Assembly (NCBI GenBank): GCA_039881145.1
Contig: JAYKKI010000062.1
Location: 1,557,501 to 1,621,500, forward strand
DNA from: Druceiella hillmani
Lineage: Eukaryota; Arthropoda; Insecta; Lepidoptera; Hepialidae
Length of the DNA: 64,000 bases
Direction of reading: 5' to 3'
This document shows, in pieces, positions 23,090 through 35,445 of the stretch. The notes below the pieces were generated by a model. That model worked only from the letters and a program-made list of their open reading frames with translations. It was not told the origin of the DNA and made no database searches. Made by a program: the position numbers and the translations under genes. The number at the start of each line of letters is the position of its first letter. Position 1 is the stretch's first letter.

Positions 23090-24062
23090 CAGTGTACTCT
23101 AAAGGAGAAACTGTAATCAAACTTCGGATTCCAAATCCTCAGTCTTGATGCTGCAGAGATACTGCCTGCTTAAATTGTGAGACTTGATAATCTGCTGATT
23201 TTAATTTAGTATTTTTGGTATCAAGCAGAGACTTTGTGATGGATTTTTTTATGCTGCAAAGGTATCACTTACCTAAACTATAGGAGTTAAGGGTCAACTG
23301 TTTTTAAAAAAGTATTGTGGATCTTCAACAGAGACTATCTCATTAAACTCCGGGTTAAAAGTTTTCAATTCTAATGCTGTAGGAATACTGCTTGTCTAAA
23401 TCATGAGACTTGAGGAAGAACTCTAAATTAGTATTGTCTAAGTCAAGCAGAGACTCGACCGCTAAATCTCGGGTTTCAAGTGCTCAATCTTTAGGCTATG
23501 GAGGTATGGAGGTACTGCCTGCTTAAGTCGTGAGTCTTAAAGGTCTTTTCAGTATTTACGATAGGGAGGTACTGCTCCCTTAAATCTTGAGACTTTTGGA
23601 TTTATTGTTTTTAAATTAGTATTGTGGCTCTCAAATGGAGACTTTGCCTTTTAACTCCAGTTTGTAACTTTATAGTACTATTCCTTCAGGGTATTGTTTG
23701 CCTTAACCGTGAGATTTCCGAGTCCGCTGTTTTTAAATTATTTTTTTCTGTCTAAAACAGAGGCTCTTCCACTGAACTCTGAGTTCCGACTTCTCGGTAT
23801 TGACGCTGTAGGGGTACACTGCCTGCATAAATCGTAAGACTTGAGAATGTACTGTTTTTAAATTAGTCTATTTTATCCAAAGAGAGACCGCCAAACTGTG
23901 CGATCTAAATCCTAAGTCTAACACTATGGTAGTACTGTCTCCTTAAATCATGAGCATTGAAGATCTTCAGTTTTTAAGTTAGTTTTACAGTTATCAAACA
24001 GACTGCTACTAAATTTGGTTTTCAAGACCTGACTGCCTGCTTAAATTGTGAAACTGACTACA
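23090..24062. repeat. Diverged satellite, about 120-bp unit, roughly nine units
   Basis: The phrase 'tactgcctgcttaaatcgtg' plus 'agact', in worn forms, recurs at about 23161, 23266, 23387, 23514, 23571, 23692, 23818, 23934 and 24032. Spacings are 105, 121, 127, 57, 121, 126, 116 and 98 bp. Between them other phrases repeat in fixed order: 'tgtttttaaattagtattgt', 'caaacagagact', 'aaactccgggttc', and 'gatgctgtagaggtac'. Units differ considerably from one another and one is half length, so this is an old tandem array. No open frame spans it and it matches no centromeric or telomeric motif that I know. Confidence 0.85.
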
Positions 24063-25229
24063 GCAGTAGTAATTTTTGCAAATTAATAAAATTAATATAT
24101 TCGGAAACGATACTGTACTGCAAATATTCCGAGTACTGTTATTATCATAATTTTATATTTTTTCGTATGCCTCTTTTTCGATGATTATTTGAAGACGATT
24201 CATTTATTTTTTTAGATGTTTTTTATTTCCAATGTTGAAGTCGTCACAAATATAATTGTTTTATGTTGATATTACATATATACATTACTTTACATAAGTT
24301 TTGAATTTGAATACTCTAGATACATTGGAAGCAAACAATATAATTTAATGATCTATCTATATTAAGGCATAAAATTTTGGCATTGACTGGTAGAAAATAT
24401 TTTGTGTAACAGTTAAACAAAAATAGTCGTATTTTAAATATCGCTAATTCGGCCAAACAACAATTTCAGCTCAATATATGCCCTGGGCTTAAATAATTTT
24501 GGAATAAAACAATTACAATCAACTTTATTAAACGTTATGTTTAATGTAGCACCCTTAAAAAGAAACAAAATGGGAAAACAAATATTGATATAAATTAGCA
24601 AAAAGGAAAAGGCAAAAGTGCAGAAAGCCCAGTGTTTATAAGAGGTAAGACTTTTTTACTCGATTCACGTGAACATTTATTTAGGATAATCTCCTTGTGT
24701 AAGGATCAAATTGATTCCAAAAATTCTAGGATGGCAACTATTATTCTTGGAAGCTCTTGAAATTAACACATTTTGAGTTTATATTTCAAAATGTTTAAAG
24801 GAAAATTAGCTTACGTATTGCAACGTTTGTTGAAATCAATTGTTTCTTAATAATATCGCCATTATTTTCTCAGTCGATGTGATTCTGATATAAGTTAAAA
24901 TAGCATATCTGCTATGCTGATATAAGTTATAATAGCATAATATTAAACATTTATCTCCCAAGTATTAAATAAATTATTTTAGTTTCTAATTCAAATGATT
25001 AAGTGTTTTCTTCGTGTCAGAAAAGAAAGCAAAAGACTAGATAAGTCTTTACCCTTTTGAATATTAATATCTTACTGTCTAAAGAAGTTCACGACTTGAT
25101 TTCCACAGTCGCATGATAGTTTTATCTGAATATGTTTTAAACAAAGATTTAACAATATCCCTTTTGTTTGTTTTCATATATTGATAATTTGTTGCTTTAA
25201 TCTTGGCCTTGTTTTAATCAATGCTAGTA
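24063..25229. other. Gene-free AT-rich stretch
   Basis: A short direct duplication occurs at 24889-24945 ('gatataagttaaaatagcat' and then 'gatataagttataatagcat'). Nothing else recognisable. Confidence 0.5.
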
Positions 25230-25300
25230 ATTTGCATTATAAATAGTTCTACGTAAAAATAATTAATTTATTTTTACGTAAAACTATTTATAATGCAAAT
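25230..25300. repeat. Near-perfect 32-bp hairpin
   Basis: The arms 25230-25261 and 25269-25300 match with a single mismatch (C versus T) around a 7-base loop (attaatt). Confidence 0.92.
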
Positions 25301-25899
25301 GAAATGTTAATTCAAAGTTAATTTTTAGACATCAAAATTCAAAATATGAATAACTTACATTTAAAAACTAAGAAATAATATTACATTTTATGTCGCCATT
25401 TTTACGAACGGCATTGCTTTCCATTTGTCAACACCTTAGAGTTTATCCAGTTTTAAATTTACGTACATGAAATTGTGTATGTAGCATATACATATTACTA
25501 TGTACTTACTAAAAATTTAGAAAAATATTTGAGAAAAAGCAAATTTTCTTTTGTATACGATTTATTGAATGGGGTATCGGAAACGTTGATGAAATTGAGG
25601 TTTCACAGGACTAGTAATGAAATAAAGTTTTAAACAACGTTTACAAAGTATTAAGTCTCAAAATAATTTGCAATTCATTTCTGTTTTCTAATTGTTAACC
25701 CCAGATTTACTATGGATTTTAAATTTCGGAAAACGCTCTTCGTACTGGCATTTCATTAGAACTTTTAATCAAAACTGTTTTTTTTAAATTGTAATAACAA
25801 TTTCAAGAAACGTCAGTAATTGTGGAAAAATATTTCTTTTTTAAGTAAGAATAGATGAATTTTACGGAGTTCATTTTTATCAATAGAAATAACTAGAAC

Positions 25900-26110
25900 C
25901 TGATTGACACTAACTTTTGGGGTTTCGCACCTCAAACTAAAAATTGAAATCATTATAAGATCACTCATTCATGTTAGCCCGTCTGTCTGTCATAGCTGTT
26001 TTATTTTCAGGGGCTACACGATCTTGTAATTTGAAATAATAAAAATTAATAATTTTTCTACAATATTCATGTCCAAATTAGAAAGGAGATAAATGACGTA
26101 ACCAATAAAT
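25900..26110 (+). repeat. Probable worn copy of the dispersed CCGTCTGTC repeat
   Basis: The segment 'cattataagatcactcattc' with 'atgttagcccgtctgtctgtc' closely follows the family pattern of an 'ATAAGATCAC' head and then CCGTCTGTC. The downstream region (26011-26110) is AT-rich and its limit is unclear. Confidence 0.5.
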
Positions 26111-26641
26111 TTTTTTTTGTGAAAACTTCATTTGAAGGAGGCTTGTTATGAGGAAAACAAAAAAAAATTAATTTGAATGGCATATTTAGAAAATTATTCT
26201 AAAAAATATGCAAAATAGGGCATTCCCTCATTTGTCTTATTTTCAAAACCTGAGAATCAAAAGTTATGAAAAAACAGGTTTGGAAAAATCCGATTATAAT
26301 ATTATGGGAAAATATAGCGATTATTCTAGATCTTATAAAATTTCAAATACGTCCCATGTTTCTCGTCTGTTTAATAAATTGTGAAGAATACTTTTACATT
26401 GCGTTAAAATAATATTTGTAAGTAGTTGAATGGAAAAACTATGAATGCTTTAATATTTATGTGTGTAAATATTTATGAAACCCGCGTAATAAGAGGAAAC
26501 TCTTACGCAGTACGTTTGTTTTAAACTTAATGATTTCTATCCATTCAAATATTATTGTGCAACCGTTGGTGTAAAGCACATAAAATGATTTGTGTCGATG
26601 AACTTTATATTTTATTGAGGTAATGTCTTATATGTAACCAG

Positions 26642-26645
<4 letters not shown>

Positions 26646-26693
<48 letters not shown>
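26646..26693. repeat. (TA)n microsatellite
   Basis: An uninterrupted AT/TA run of about 48 bases. Confidence 0.97.
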
Positions 26694-26696
<3 letters not shown>

Positions 26697-29600
26697 TATT
26701 TTAACACCTATTTGATTGAAAATCACATTATCCAACGACTAACGTTAAATAACGCTTTCAAATATACAAATTACATGGAAAACAATTCTAGGTTATTTCA
26801 GTAGTCAGTAAATCAATGTTTGATTGCCGTCTACAAGAAACTTGGCAGCTCCTTGACAATAAATTTTACCCGCGGCCCGTGTTCTAACCATACAACGACC
26901 CCGCCAGATAACCGACTTGCCATTTTTGCCAGTATATATTACCACCAGATATATAAGTTAGCACAGTTTACTTATTTTATAAACCAAACTAAGAGCCAGT
27001 AATATCTCCTCAAAACTCTTGTCGAGAAAATAAATCAATATGTACAAAAGATCAGACAAACAAATTAATTAATTTCACGTAGTTAGTTTCATGACGACTA
27101 CGATAACAGATGGATTCCTGAACTTTCCATTTTTTTATCAAAAAGTTCTAATATACGTGAATATTAAAAGGGGGCGTTATAGATAAGTTAAAATGGATTG
27201 TATATCACATTTACAAATAATTTTAATTCTATAAAAACGGCGAAGTGAAAAACGGGGAAGTGCGTGTCAGAACACGCATAAAATAAGATTTCGTAGGAGT
27301 ACATTCCTCCTAAAATTTCCAATGTGATTTAACCGAGTTGATTTTAATAAAAAATTTCAATGAATTTAATCAGATTTTTCAAATCAATAGCTAAAAGATT
27401 AGAGATTATACGACCAAATTGTTACAATTTTTGGATTATTTGCGTCAAGTGGCTAAAATATTCTAACGCAAACTTTAAATGAAAAATTTCACTAATAACC
27501 TTAATTTAATTTAGAAACATTTTTTCTGCCTTGCCTAATTACATCACACTCGACGAAGTGCGTGAAAAAGATTGTCTCATTTGCTATGCACTATTACATT
27601 AGAGGGAGGCACATTGTGTTCAAAATGTTGTTATATAGAGACTACCTGAAATGCTCATCTGCTAGTTGAGTCTCTCTTATGAAGTAACTGTACGCAACAT
27701 TTTATGCGTATAAGCCTAAAACTGTGAAAACAGTGTAACCGTAACAGACAGACTACCGGTAAGACCGATTGACAGAGTAATAACATTATCTTTTTGAAAT
27801 AGGGGACCTTAAATATAACGGTAATTTGGGCAAACACATCTATAAGTCATCTGCTTTATGTATAACATAAATTACTGCGTAGAGACAAGTACTTTTAAAT
27901 ATATTATTTACTCCTTTTTAAAGTGAGGAGTGCTTTCAAAAACTCAACACCAGTTATGTTCTTTGACAATGGGTATTTTGTGACCATAGCTTAGAAAATG
28001 CTATAGATATTATTTTTAATTGAATTGTGTTACATAATATTAAGAAAAAAATAAGTGTAACGCTTCTACGCATAGCTGTGTCTAATTGTTAGTGGTAGCA
28101 GATTGTGAAGATCACTAGCATTATGTAATGTAATAGTATAATTGATACTACTTTAAATTTCACCACCTATATTCCAGTAGTTAATACTTAAAAATATTTA
28201 TTTAGAAATTTTAGACATATAAAACTTAACACTTTAGTGACAAATTCGAATTATTCTGTTTGACTGTTATGTGAGCTAAGAAAGATGAATTGAAATGGTG
28301 AATTTCTTAGTTGCCAACCAAATAATTATACATTGAAAAATTCTATTTATATTGGTAAATTATTTAATAGAAACAATATGTACTTTCAAATAATTATATG
28401 CACCTAAGTGTTTACGAAACCTTCGTTGTACCTTATTTTTGTACTTACTAGGTTTTTAATGTAATATTAACATGCAATATCGATATTTTTTTCCCGTGAG
28501 CTCCTCTCAGATATATCAAGATTCACAGCACTTCCTTAAATATACCTTTTACTTTGTAAACATAGATATATGAAAGCATATAATATATTGTTATTCATAT
28601 CAATTCCGAAAGAGAGCAGAACTTATATATTGGTTGAGGCTAGAATTATATTCATTTAAAATCTTTCAACATTTGCATTATTTTGAAATGACATGATTGT
28701 TTAAAAGTAAAGAAACTATTATGCTGTAACATACTGACGGAAATATTGACAAGACAGAAATTATTTTAATTTTATAAATATTTTCTTTTCTTTGTTTATA
28801 TACATAACCCTAAAAATAGCAAAAAATTTACAGGGGCATGCAGTGCAATATGATTAAATATTTTCATAAATTATCATGTTAAGTCCCACAGTCTTTCTTT
28901 GAGGTGATTCAAATATATTTTTTAAATAATCTGTCAATGAGAAAATAAAAAAGTTACGCAGATAGTTAACCTATTCTTTTTTTTAATACACAAATACCTA
29001 ACGCTAAGATGTAAGTAATAAATTGAATATGGCTGAACCAGGTGTATAATTCAAATTTTAGAGAGACTGTTCTATCTAAAATTCTAATATTTGAAATTAC
29101 GTGCATGTTTTGCATTTTATAAGATATTAAATAGTTTTGAAAAGCAAAAAATTTTAAAAAAAACGTTCTATGAAATTTTCTGAAAATGTTTTATATAATA
29201 AAATTTATTTAATTAAGTTAACTTATCTTTAATTGTCATAATAAAATGTGGAAGTAAACGCAAAATATGTACTGAGAAGGTAGAAAGAAATTATATATTT
29301 TTTTCAGCTTCACACATTTTGTGTCACCAAAAACGAGGCGAAGAATATTTTGACAGTTATAATTACCTTTTTTAATAAAAGAATTTTAAAAAAGATTATG
29401 AAATTCACTATGCTATTATTGTTCGTTTTATTCATTACCAATTTTATTAAAATGACGCCAGTTACCATGAAAGCTTAATCAGCTGAAGCGTATGCGAAAT
29501 CATGTAGAGATTAAGATCGTTTCATCGATATACAAATATTTCTTTCACTTGTTATTTTCTAACTGGTCATCTTCTGCAAATGTTATTGCAAAGAGCTTTT

Positions 29601-30100
29601 AAATTAAAATGAAGCATTTATCTAAATTTTATTTTTAGTTTTCATTAAAGAGACTTCCATTCTTCGTCACCCATACCTTAACAATCTGCCATGATTACAT
29701 TTTTTAAGTATAGTAAAAACCAACCAAACTATATTACAATTCTCCACTTTTTGACGATACTAAACTCAATTAAAATTAGCTTTTGAATTGAAAAAAACAA
29801 ACTATATACCTATTTTGTGATATATGCATTGCAGTAAACTAATTCCCCTTAATAATTCAAGATCACAATATGTTCAATTTATGAATAGGTAATTGAGATA
29901 TGAAATACGATGAAGAATTGGAGAACTCCTATAAACTTTGTTTTTAAACTATAATAAAAATAATAACTCCAAAATTTATTGATACCAAATATGAAATACT
30001 TTTTAACAAAACAGGACAAAAAATTCTTTGTTTTCAAAGTGACAAGAATAACATATTTCCTGTGCTGTAAGTGTAAAATCTTAAGACAGAAAAGAAATTA
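26694..30100. other. Long gene-free AT-rich stretch
   Basis: Over 3 kb with no recognisable gene. A slightly GC-richer patch lies at 26865-26935 (acccgcggcccgtg, acgaccccgccag) and overlaps a chance 60-codon frame at 26820-27002. The phrase 'ctcgacgaagtgcgtgaaaa' (27549-27568) resembles 'tttgacgaagtgtacgaaaa' at 13713-13732 and may mark another worn repeat. Confidence 0.45.
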
Positions 30101-30246
30101 GGTACACATCTTCAGGTGAGCTATTAGCAGATATCTTTGCTAATAGCCCACCTGAAGATGTTGTAATACAACGAAACCTAGGTCGGTCACTTAAAGAAAG
30201 TAGAAATAATACTACATGACGTAGTTTCATTTAATTGTGAATAATG
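30101..30246. repeat. Hammerhead-bearing repeat, copy A (partial inverted pair)
   Basis: This belongs to a family whose consensus runs from a hairpin-prone 'catcttcaggtgggctatta' end through a ribozyme core to the outer end 'actacgtagtttcatttaattgtga' in worn form. In copy A the right (plus) arm is complete to about 30246, while the left arm keeps only its inner 23 bases (30107-30129). Those pair with 30138-30160 with one mismatch around an 8-base loop. Relatives: 42033-42076, 44846-44960, 46945-47188. Confidence 0.85.
30146..30190 (+). ncRNA. Hammerhead ribozyme, worn stem I (copy A)
   Basis: The core CUGAAGA (30152-30158) is followed by helix II GUUGU-AAU-ACAAC. Then come GAAA (30173-30176) and a minimal helix III ACC-UA-GGU, with the predicted cleavage C at 30184. 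All core positions agree with the CUGANGA...GAA...UH consensus. There is one extra U between A9 and helix II, also present in copy B. Downstream of the cleavage site the bases read GGUCAC instead of GUGG, so the pairing with CCCAC in stem I is mostly lost and activity is doubtful. Confidence 0.6.
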
Positions 30247-31088
30247 AATTTCTACAAAATTAACACCAAATAAATTCAATATAAATATTCTCTGTTGAAT
30301 CAATTACTAACTTAAACTTGTTAACTTAAAATTACAACACATGGCTTAAATTTTTGTTTTAATTCAAGTATATTTTATGTTATTTCAAAAGTTTTATATC
30401 AAAATTGAAGTCAGATTTCATATCTATTATACAACATATTTATAGACATTAAGTACAACCATTCTGATTTTAAAGAAGTTCCAAAAGCAATTAAAAAAGC
30501 GTTGAAAAGAGCAATATAATGTTGCTTTGCAAATGCCGGTGCGATTTTTTTATACCATAATAACATATTATGAGCACAATAAAAGGGTTCTTTAACTAAA
30601 TCAAAAAATGTTTGAAATTGTTTCTTAAACATCACATTCCGTACGACGCGTTGTTGATATTAGAAAGTTATTTTGTATGACTAATATTAAAAAAATTATA
30701 GTTTCAGAAAAAAGTCAGTTAAGACGAAAGATTATTTCCGTTAATATTAATATTATACAATACATCTAACATCTCTGGTATCACTGAAAGCATTAAAATT
30801 ATTCTAATTAACAAATTAGAAAAAAACTTTTATGGGCACATTTTCATTACACGTATGTCATCATAACTGCATTGTTAAGTGTTAAGGTAAAGGAGTCTAA
30901 GTTATATTTATGTTGTAGTTTTTTTAATATTAAATGACACACGATGTTGCAAAACTATCACTAAAAATCAATATATGTTTAAGTCCCGGGCGAAAAATTC
31001 TATAGCTAAATATCAATAAGCTTGACACTAAGCATATAAACGGGATACACATATAAAAATTGGAAATTACGATTGACAACTTTACCAA

Positions 31089-31190
31089 AGATGAACCATA
31101 AAATTATAAGCATGACACCGAAGATCGTAAAGTCGTAAGATGAACCATAAAATTGTAAGCTTGACTCTGTAGATCGTCTAGTCTCGAAGG
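31089..31190 (+). repeat. Two-unit tandem duplication, 49-bp unit
   Basis: The phrase 'agatgaaccataaaatt' begins at 31089 and again at 31138. It is followed in both by 'taagc..tgac' and 'agatcgt'. The second unit then runs into a GC-richer island. Confidence 0.75.
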
Positions 31191-31415
31191 CTTAATGAAG
31201 CCGCAGGTGATTAAGTCGGAAATTTATTTTCCAAAATGAAGATTGCTCTCTGACTGCTATTTGATTAATGGCCGGAGACGCAAATCTTCAATTCATTATG
31301 TCCCTGATGAACGCCCATTAACGTTTTGTATCTTAAGTATTTGGGCTTGGGGAAAAACCGGCAAATTTCCATTTTACGATAAACCGCGGGGTATTTGGAA
31401 GTTTATTTCATTACA
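31191..31415. other. GC-richer island
   Basis: Words such as gaagccgcaggtgattaag, tggccggagacgc, gatgaacgcccattaacg, aaccggcaaatttcc and aaccgcgggg stand out. ATTAA/TAATGG homeodomain-type words occur within. There is no frame or repeat end; candidate regulatory element. Confidence 0.35.
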
Positions 31416-31556
31416 ACCATAATATGACTTCATCTATGGATGTAAGTAGATAATTTCCAAACTCTCTGAATAATTTTTATGTTCACCCTTTTTCAGTCAG
31501 GTATGTTGTTAGTAACTGCTTTATTTCATCTACACCTTTATTCTCATTCTTTGATT

Positions 31557-31877
31557 TTAGTGGCTTGCCATATTAGTAGTGTAAGTTGTCATAATTTTTT
31601 GATATCTCTCATTTCTATTTCCGCGCGTCGTGCTTGGTCTCCTTTTCTTGTTTATTTCTTCCACATATGACCATTTTGTCTGCTTTTTATTATTCATACA
31701 ATCTATATGGCACAACATGTCCAATTCTTCATTTTCTGGCACATGGTAAACACTTCGATACTTTTCATTGAGATTTCCATAGCCATACTTTTGTGTTCGA
31801 TACCTCTTAATCAATTCTCGCTCCCATATATTACTCCAAATCTTTTTATAAATTCTAATTGAATATTGACAATTCAA
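31557..31877 (-). pseudogene. Possible LINE reverse-transcriptase C-terminal relic
   Basis: This is a 106-codon open run on minus. 'YHVPENEELDMLCHIDCMNN' followed by 'KKRRPSTTRGNRNERYQKI' loosely follows the C-terminal pattern of many non-LTR and related reverse transcriptases: Leu-Arg-Trp-x-Gly-His-Val-x-Arg-Met, then Arg-Gly-Arg-Pro-Arg-x-x-Trp. The key residues differ (Cys-His-Ile for Gly-His-Val; no final Trp). The run is unusually long for chance in this window and is rich in Lys/Arg/Asn. It may equally be a chance frame. No start or splice context supports a cellular gene. Confidence 0.28.
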
Positions 31878-32860
31878 TTAATTAGTAATTTGCAAAAAAG
31901 TCATTATTTTGTATCCTTCCATGCAATACAGACCTAGCTTTAAAATTCGTTTAAGTACCTAACTCCGAGCGAAACAATTGGATAGATTTAAGTAGTTGAT
32001 TACACAAAGAAAGATTGGGGAATTCAGAAATGTATTCATGTTTTCTCTTTGATAGTTTTGAGATCTCTTTGTAGTTTTTGTTTTCTCACATTACTTTTTT
32101 ATTCGAATTAAATAAGAATGTCGTTTAATTAATTTTTTTTTTGTTTTACACAAACATTTTTTTTATGATTTGTATTAAATTTCTTATTTATTCGAGCATA
32201 ATTTGTGTTATATTTTAATTTTTTTTTTGCTAGATGGAACTGGACAGAACATTATAAAGGTAGGAAAAGATTTGTACGGATTCAGAACATTAGGACGCAT
32301 TTGTTAACAATAAACTTCTCAGTACATCGGTTATACTTCTTTCTCGGTACTACTCATTAGTTCAGTGTCAATACTTTTGATTCAAAATCATGTCTATAAT
32401 TTTTTTGCTGAATATTTTTAATTGATAATAAATGTATTACAAATACGTAGGCGATAATCTTTCTTTAAGTGTTATTAACGACAAAGATAATTATAGAATA
32501 CTATAAGAATCATTTCGGTGTCTACCAGAAATACTTCGACAAAGAAAATTTACATTAAGAACGTTGTAGTGTCCCAAGCAATGTTGATCAACGATTGCAT
32601 TGCATTACCTGAGATAATTTTGTTATAAAGAAATTTTCTTTTTAAGACTAAATTAGAGCCTAAAATCTAATGACATTGAGTAAATATAATCTTAAACCAA
32701 TTTCTTACATTGAAATATACAAAAAATTCTACAAACTTTTTTTATTTTCGTTATTTATTAAGTTCTTTTAATGTTAATAAAACATTACGATGTAGACACA
32801 AAGTCTGCGTGCGCATCACGAGCTATAGATAAATACTTTGCATATGCTACGTTACCTGCA
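31878..32860. other. Gene-free AT-rich stretch
   Basis: Contains poly-T runs (32140-32165, 32217-32229) and no recognisable gene or structured repeat. Confidence 0.5.
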
Positions 32861-32864
32861 TGTT

Positions 32865-33180
32865 ACTTCAAAAGGAATACTAAAAGTAAAGGGTTACATG
32901 ATTACTCAAGTGTCCGTCCGTCTGTTTATTTGTCAAACCGTACCACACAATATCTTTATGTAAGAGCGTGATATACTTACAACAAGGGTATATATTAGAA
33001 GCAAGAAGTACTTTAAATATACTTTCCAGAGAAATTAAAATTTCCTTAAATAGAGACGATATTTTTGTAACAGGGTGCAAACTGCTGAAACGGAATGTTA
33101 GGTTTCTAGATTCAGACAAAAATATGCGCACAAAAAGAGACACCAGGAATTAGGTTCGCGTTCTGCGGAACCCTTATAAT
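32865..33180 (+). repeat. Longer copy of the dispersed CCGTCTG repeat with a GGAACCCTTATAA end
   Basis: The left end reads 'cttcaaaaggaatactaaaag' and 'gggttacatgattactcaag', then 'tgtccgtccgtctgtttattt'. The right end reads 'ttctgcggaacccttataat'. The 'GGAACCCTTATAA' word is thus near both ends of the copy. Two opposing chance frames (32880-33143 minus; 32968-33153 plus) overlap it, and neither is a gene. Another worn fragment with 'aagacagacagacc' and 'ggttctacggaactg' follows at 33630-33690. Confidence 0.45.
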
Positions 33181-35288
33181 ACACAAATATACTGAGCTGG
33201 AAAAACAATTTTTCAGTGATTTTTTATATTATTATCAATACTGCATGATTAGGAAAATGTTTTTCAATAACAACGACAATCGATTGATTACAAAATATTT
33301 CACATAAAAGTTTTTACATTTTCAAATATTTGTTTTCATAAACGTTATTTTTTTTAGAATCTCCGTACATCATTTTAGAAAACAGAGAAAGGAAATTGGG
33401 CAACTATAGTTTTTAAAAAGTTAAAAAATAACAAACTAATGTATGTTTTTGAAATCACAATCCTACGCTTTTTTTCCCCATATGAATGGTTTTAAAAACA
33501 TCCTTTTATAGATCCCCTATTTTTTATGGCACTCTCTGACACTTCTAAATTATAACTATTTCCATAGATGAAGAAAACTACACAGTTAAGGCATGCAAAA
33601 TTTAAAATTGTTGACTCGGCCTTTTGGGGAATCTTCAAGACAGACAGACCCATAAAAAGTCGGTACTGAGGTTCTACGGAACTGTAAAACATGTATAATT
33701 CTATAAACATTTAAAAACTAATTCTTTAACGGTTTCAAATTAAATCGAAAAAATTATTTTCTGTTCAATCACACAGAATTGAATATTTAAAACATATACA
33801 ATTAGATAGAAAAATTCGAAAGTCTAGTAAATCGTTCATTTAAAGCGAAGCCACTAAATGTAAATATATAAATGTAATGTATAAGAAACTTAAGAACTTT
33901 TTTATGAATGGGGAACGAATAGTCATCAAAATTAAAGAGGATTCTGTTAAATACAATAAAAAAACTTACTGAAGTAGTCACATAAAGATGTCAAGGTCTA
34001 AGTCAAGTCATTATCTTTGTTCCCGCGCACCGTGAATGAATATTTTGCGGAACTTTTTAAAAACTTCCGCTTGTAAATTATTGATATAATTATCTTCTAA
34101 GATCTCCTTTTTGAGCAATATACTTACTCGATTTAATAATCCTTAGACTACAGGATAAAATATTTTTCGGTTCACCATTTTTTTTCGCCATTTTAGAGTC
34201 AAAATAAAACCAAAGTTTTAAGTATGAAATATTTTTATTTTTTCCGTCAATTCATGGTTCCTTCATTAAAATTTTATTTTTCTTCGCAACGTTTAATGCG
34301 ATGGCCTAGGAAAACTTGCAAATTTTTTTTCTAATAAAATCAAAATCCATGAAGAAACGTACCCAGTGACTACCAAAAATAATAATATAATGTATCGAAA
34401 TTTCAGAAAACAAATCCATAAAAGCTGGATTACTTATTACTTTACTTACAGTATGATTATTTACAAGTCTACATTGAAATAAATTATTTAGTAAGCCTAT
34501 CATACTTCTGAATTTACAATCGGTATTTATTATTATATAGGACCCACTGAAATTCTTTTATCTAAAGATATTTTTATGAGTAATAAGACCTTCAAAGCCC
34601 AAGTCAGCACTTTTTGTAATACGGGCCGATTACATTAAGAGTGGCATGAGGGGTGATTTTAAATAGTTCTATTCATTCTGTCACGCAATTTTCCAGCCAT
34701 GAGCAAATATAATAGAATGCCATAGAATATTTAAAGATAATAAAATGCGACACTCTTGCACCCTGATATTTTTTTATTCATTCCCCTATTCCATTTCAAT
34801 TTTTTTCTTTTATTTTCCTAGATCTTTACATTAGTATAACTTCAAAAGGCATTCCTCGGTTTTTTTTTGATAGTGATATTTCCATAAATAAGTATATTTT
34901 TTCATTTTCTTTTATCAGTGTTCCAATTTCTTACATTTTGCTTGTTCAGTGAATATATATACTTTTAATTTCATTTTTTCAAAACATTTCTACATATTTC
35001 CAGCGTTATTCTTACATTTTACTTCACCAAAATTCGTTTTATCTTTTTTTTCTTATTATTCATACCACATTTTAGCAGATAATCGTACCCAATTAAATTG
35101 ACACAGTTTTCGTTTCCTTTGAATTGCCCTGTTCTTCATTACGTTCTTAAGAGTGACAGAAACATTCATTCTTTGCATTAAATTAACTAATCGTTTCATA
35201 CTCTAATCAGTTTTTGCTCGCAATAAATTTTAACAAGAAAAAAATTGGTCAACATAATGAATAACGTCTTTATGTCGTCGTCGACATG
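33181..35288. other. Gene-free AT-rich stretch
   Basis: No gene. It holds a worn dispersed-repeat fragment at 33630-33690 and a markedly pyrimidine-rich interval at about 34770-35070 (many ttttcttttatttt-type runs). The 72-codon minus run at 33492-33710 overlaps the repeat fragment and is not supported as a gene. Confidence 0.45.
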
Positions 35289-35445
35289 GTGTTTTGGATT
35301 GATCGCAAAGCATATGACCTTTGACTGCACAGTAACGGCGGGGACACGAGTTCGATTCCCGACTGGTCGTAGAGCGAGCCTGGACTGGTGAGAATAAATT
35401 GTACTATAAATATGTGTGTGTGTGTGTGCATGTTCGTGTGCGTAT
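35289..35445 (+). mobile_element. tRNA-derived SINE, plus-strand copy
   Basis: The B box GTTCGATTCCC lies at 35350-35360. The tRNA-like head 'tgttttggattgatcgcaaa' then 'gcatatgacctttgactgc' matches the minus-strand copy at 2103-2252 base for base over most of its length. The body 'gagcctggactggtgag' and a (TG)n tail (35413-35429) follow, again as in the other copy. The match outside the promoter shows that both are one SINE family. No poly-A and no clear target duplication were found. Confidence 0.78.

Noticed and set aside
23090..24062. CRISPR-like array
   Set aside because: The whole unit repeats, with no constant repeats alternating with unique spacers, and the context is eukaryotic. The 44-bp arrays fail for the same reason.
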